Assembly: GCF_000576305.1 (NCBI RefSeq) | Contig: NZ_BAVZ01000001.1 | Location: 558,001-622,000 of the forward strand | Direction: 5' to 3' | DNA length: 64,000 nt | Source of the DNA: Paenibacillus pini JCM 16418 | Lineage (GTDB): Bacteria; Bacillota; Bacilli; Paenibacillales; Paenibacillaceae | Shown: piece by piece, positions 62,797 through 64,000 of the stretch | Position numbering within the stretch: position 1 is the first letter of the stretch | Layout: each line of letters opens with the position of its first letter | Notes under the pieces: model-generated | Told to the model about the DNA's origin: nothing | The model's database searches: none | What the model saw: only the letters and a program-made list of their open reading frames with translations | Program-made: the position numbers and the translations under genes

Positions 62797-63723
62797 TTGA
62801 ATAAGCTCAAATACCCTTTACTTATATTAATTGGAGCTGCCAGCTATGGAGTGTTATCTTCAATAATGAAGGTTGGAATTAAAGAAGGCTTTCATGTAAA
62901 TCAAATGCTAGGGAGTCAATATCTATTTGGCTGGGCGTTATTACTATTACTCATGCTGATATTTTCTCGTAAGAAGCTATCAGCTAAACAGTGGATTGCC
63001 TTGCTTGCAGTCGGTGTGACCATGAGCGGAACATCTGTCTTCTACGGCAAAGCTGTTGAGCGCTTACCTGCTTCGATTGCAGTCGTCTTATTGTTCCAGT
63101 TCACATGGATTGGTGTACTTATGGAGGCGGTCGCGGACCGTCGTTTTCCAAGTCGAAGTAAATTGATATCTATCGTCATTCTTATTGCCGGAACTTTACT
63201 GGCGGGAGGCGTCGTAGGCGAAAGTTCCGGAGCAGCAGCGCTAGATGTGAGAGGGGTTATCTATGGTCTGATCTCCGCCTTTACCTTTGCACTCTATATG
63301 TTTGTCAGTGGTCGTGTTGGAACAGAAGTTCCAGCCTTTAACAAAAGCTTCTTAATGACCACCGGTGCAGGAGTCATTGTCCTAGCGGTATTCTCTCCGG
63401 CCTTTATATGGGATGGCTCACTAGTCGAAGGATTATGGAAATACGGTTTATTGTTAGGAGTCCTTGGTGTGCTGATCCCCGTTGTATTCTTCGCAATCGG
63501 CATGCCTAAGGTCGGCTCGGGAACTGGCGCCATTCTGGGCGCAGCTGAATTGCCGGCTGCTGTACTTGCTTCCGTATTTCTAGTGCATGAGCATGTTTCA
63601 GGAATGCAGTGGATGGGAATTGTGCTAATCTTTATTGGTATCGGTGTGCCACAAATCCGTTTTTCCCGCAGGAAAAGAGTGCAGCAATATGACCATAATG
63701 AATCTGCACCCGCTAAGGGGTAG
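62797..63723 (+). CDS. EamA/DMT-family transporter
   Basis: The 308-residue protein has ten hydrophobic segments in two repeats of five, the EamA pattern (LLILIGAASYGVLSSIMKVG; SGTSVFYGKAVERLPASIAV; GTGAILGAAELPAAVLASVF). It probably exports a small metabolite or amino acid. TTG 62797 is chosen because AGGAGG is 9 bases upstream. It ends in a basic tail. Confidence 0.86.
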   Translation: MNKLKYPLLILIGAASYGVLSSIMKVGIKEGFHVNQMLGSQYLFGWALLLLLMLIFSRKKLSAKQWIALLAVGVTMSGTSVFYGKAVERLPASIAVVLLFQFTWIGVLMEAVADRRFPSRSKLISIVILIAGTLLAGGVVGESSGAAALDVRGVIYGLISAFTFALYMFVSGRVGTEVPAFNKSFLMTTGAGVIVLAVFSPAFIWDGSLVEGLWKYGLLLGVLGVLIPVVFFAIGMPKVGSGTGAILGAAELPAAVLASVFLVHEHVSGMQWMGIVLIFIGIGVPQIRFSRRKRVQQYDHNESAPAKG

Positions 63724-63807
63724 TAAACGGATTTCAATTAATTTACTGCAAATAAGATTAAACTCGTCCGAATAGGGTAATTTAATGTATAGACATTTTT
63801 TCCATTT

Positions 63808-63846
63808 AACCTAAGGCTCCTAACTAGCCTTAGGTTATTTTTTTAT
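63808..63846 (+). terminator. Intrinsic terminator after the EamA gene
   Basis: AACCTAAGGC (63808-63817) pairs with GCCTTAGGTT (63827-63836), followed by a T-rich run. The remaining 154 bases to the window end are AT-rich and contain no recognisable gene. Confidence 0.85.
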
Positions 63847-64000
63847 ATTGAAAATAGATGACTACTATTTATATATAGGGTAATCTAGGAGAGTGGGATT
63901 TCTTTGTTCTCTTTGAGATGATAGGAATATACATATTTATTTGTTATAGACATCTAAGATAAACATGATATGAAGCGAAAAGTGAGTGTGATGAGTAGTG

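Noticed and set aside
63294..63737. A 147-codon leftward open frame opposite the EamA gene
   Set aside because: It is antisense to a typical ten-helix transporter and shows no domain or ribosome binding site.
1..64000. CRISPR arrays, tRNA or rRNA genes, transposases and phage genes
   Set aside because: No regularly spaced repeats, cloverleaf-type RNA, IS-type inverted repeats with a transposase, or phage structural genes were seen.

Overview
The window looks like chromosomal DNA from an endospore-forming, Gram-positive bacillus, most probably Paenibacillus or a close relative. This rests on SpoVAC/SpoVAD, a lipoteichoic-acid-synthase-type enzyme, a stalk-domain secreted protein, AGGAGG-type ribosome binding sites, many GTG/TTG starts and moderately AT-rich DNA. 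No rRNA, tRNA, CRISPR array, transposase or phage gene was seen. About 68 protein genes are supported.

Layout. 0-6.8 kb: mostly small accessory genes (creatininase-type tail, HhH protein, SUKH protein, stalk-domain protein, lipoprotein, PPP-type phosphatase, arsenate-reductase/LMW-PTP-like protein, TmrB-like P-loop protein, PPOX flavoprotein, GNAT remnant). 6.9-11 kb: an alkylation-damage repair island. AlkA-like and AlkD-like genes face a leftward operon of adaA, adaB, a 2OG-Fe(II) oxygenase and an SPL-like radical SAM gene. 11.2-19.5 kb: a sulfur-type cluster with an arylsulfotransferase-family protein, two SsuC-like permeases, two flavoprotein/ferredoxin pairs resembling AsfA/AsfB, one SsuA-like lipoprotein and no ABC ATPase. 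Two homologous leader hairpins precede the arylsulfotransferase and first permease genes. 19.6-24 kb: two frameshifted genes, a CDF transporter, a YdjM-like protein behind a LexA-type box, and a secreted helical protein. 24-27.6 kb: deoR, rhaD and an aldehyde dehydrogenase. 27.6-31.7 kb: a parvulin foldase, then spoVAD, spoVAC, a DUF421-DUF1657 fusion and a divergent lone DUF1657 gene. 31.8-41.3 kb: PAP2, AI-2E and FUSC-type membrane proteins, a two-component system, helD and an MFS transporter. 41.5-47.4 kb: bifunctional rhamnulose-1-P aldolase/dehydrogenase, lutABC and a second deoR. 47.7-50.2 kb: chemoreceptor and transaldolase-like aldolase. 50.5-59 kb: cell-envelope genes (LtaS-type enzyme, nucleotidyltransferase, GT39, GT2, galU). 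60.2-62.6 kb: anaerobic ribonucleotide reductase nrdDG behind NrdR-type boxes. 62.8-63.7 kb: EamA transporter.

How the genes fit together. The two rhamnose modules would split rhamnulose-1-phosphate into DHAP and L-lactaldehyde, oxidise lactaldehyde to lactate, and pass lactate to LutABC for pyruvate; each module has its own DeoR regulator and a 10-bp-period A/C-rich repeat upstream. GalU, the GT2 and the GT39 form a translationally coupled set that would build a lipid-linked sugar and transfer it outside the cell.

Caveat. Seven genes contain eight single-base frame disruptions with well-conserved sequence on both sides. They look more like sequence errors than decay, and I give the full gene extents.

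Best leads for something undescribed: the twin leader hairpins of the sulfur cluster; the ATPase-less duplicated sulfur cluster itself; a consensus leftward promoter plus intrinsic terminator between the two-component operon and helD (candidate small RNA or attenuator); and the extended ada operon.
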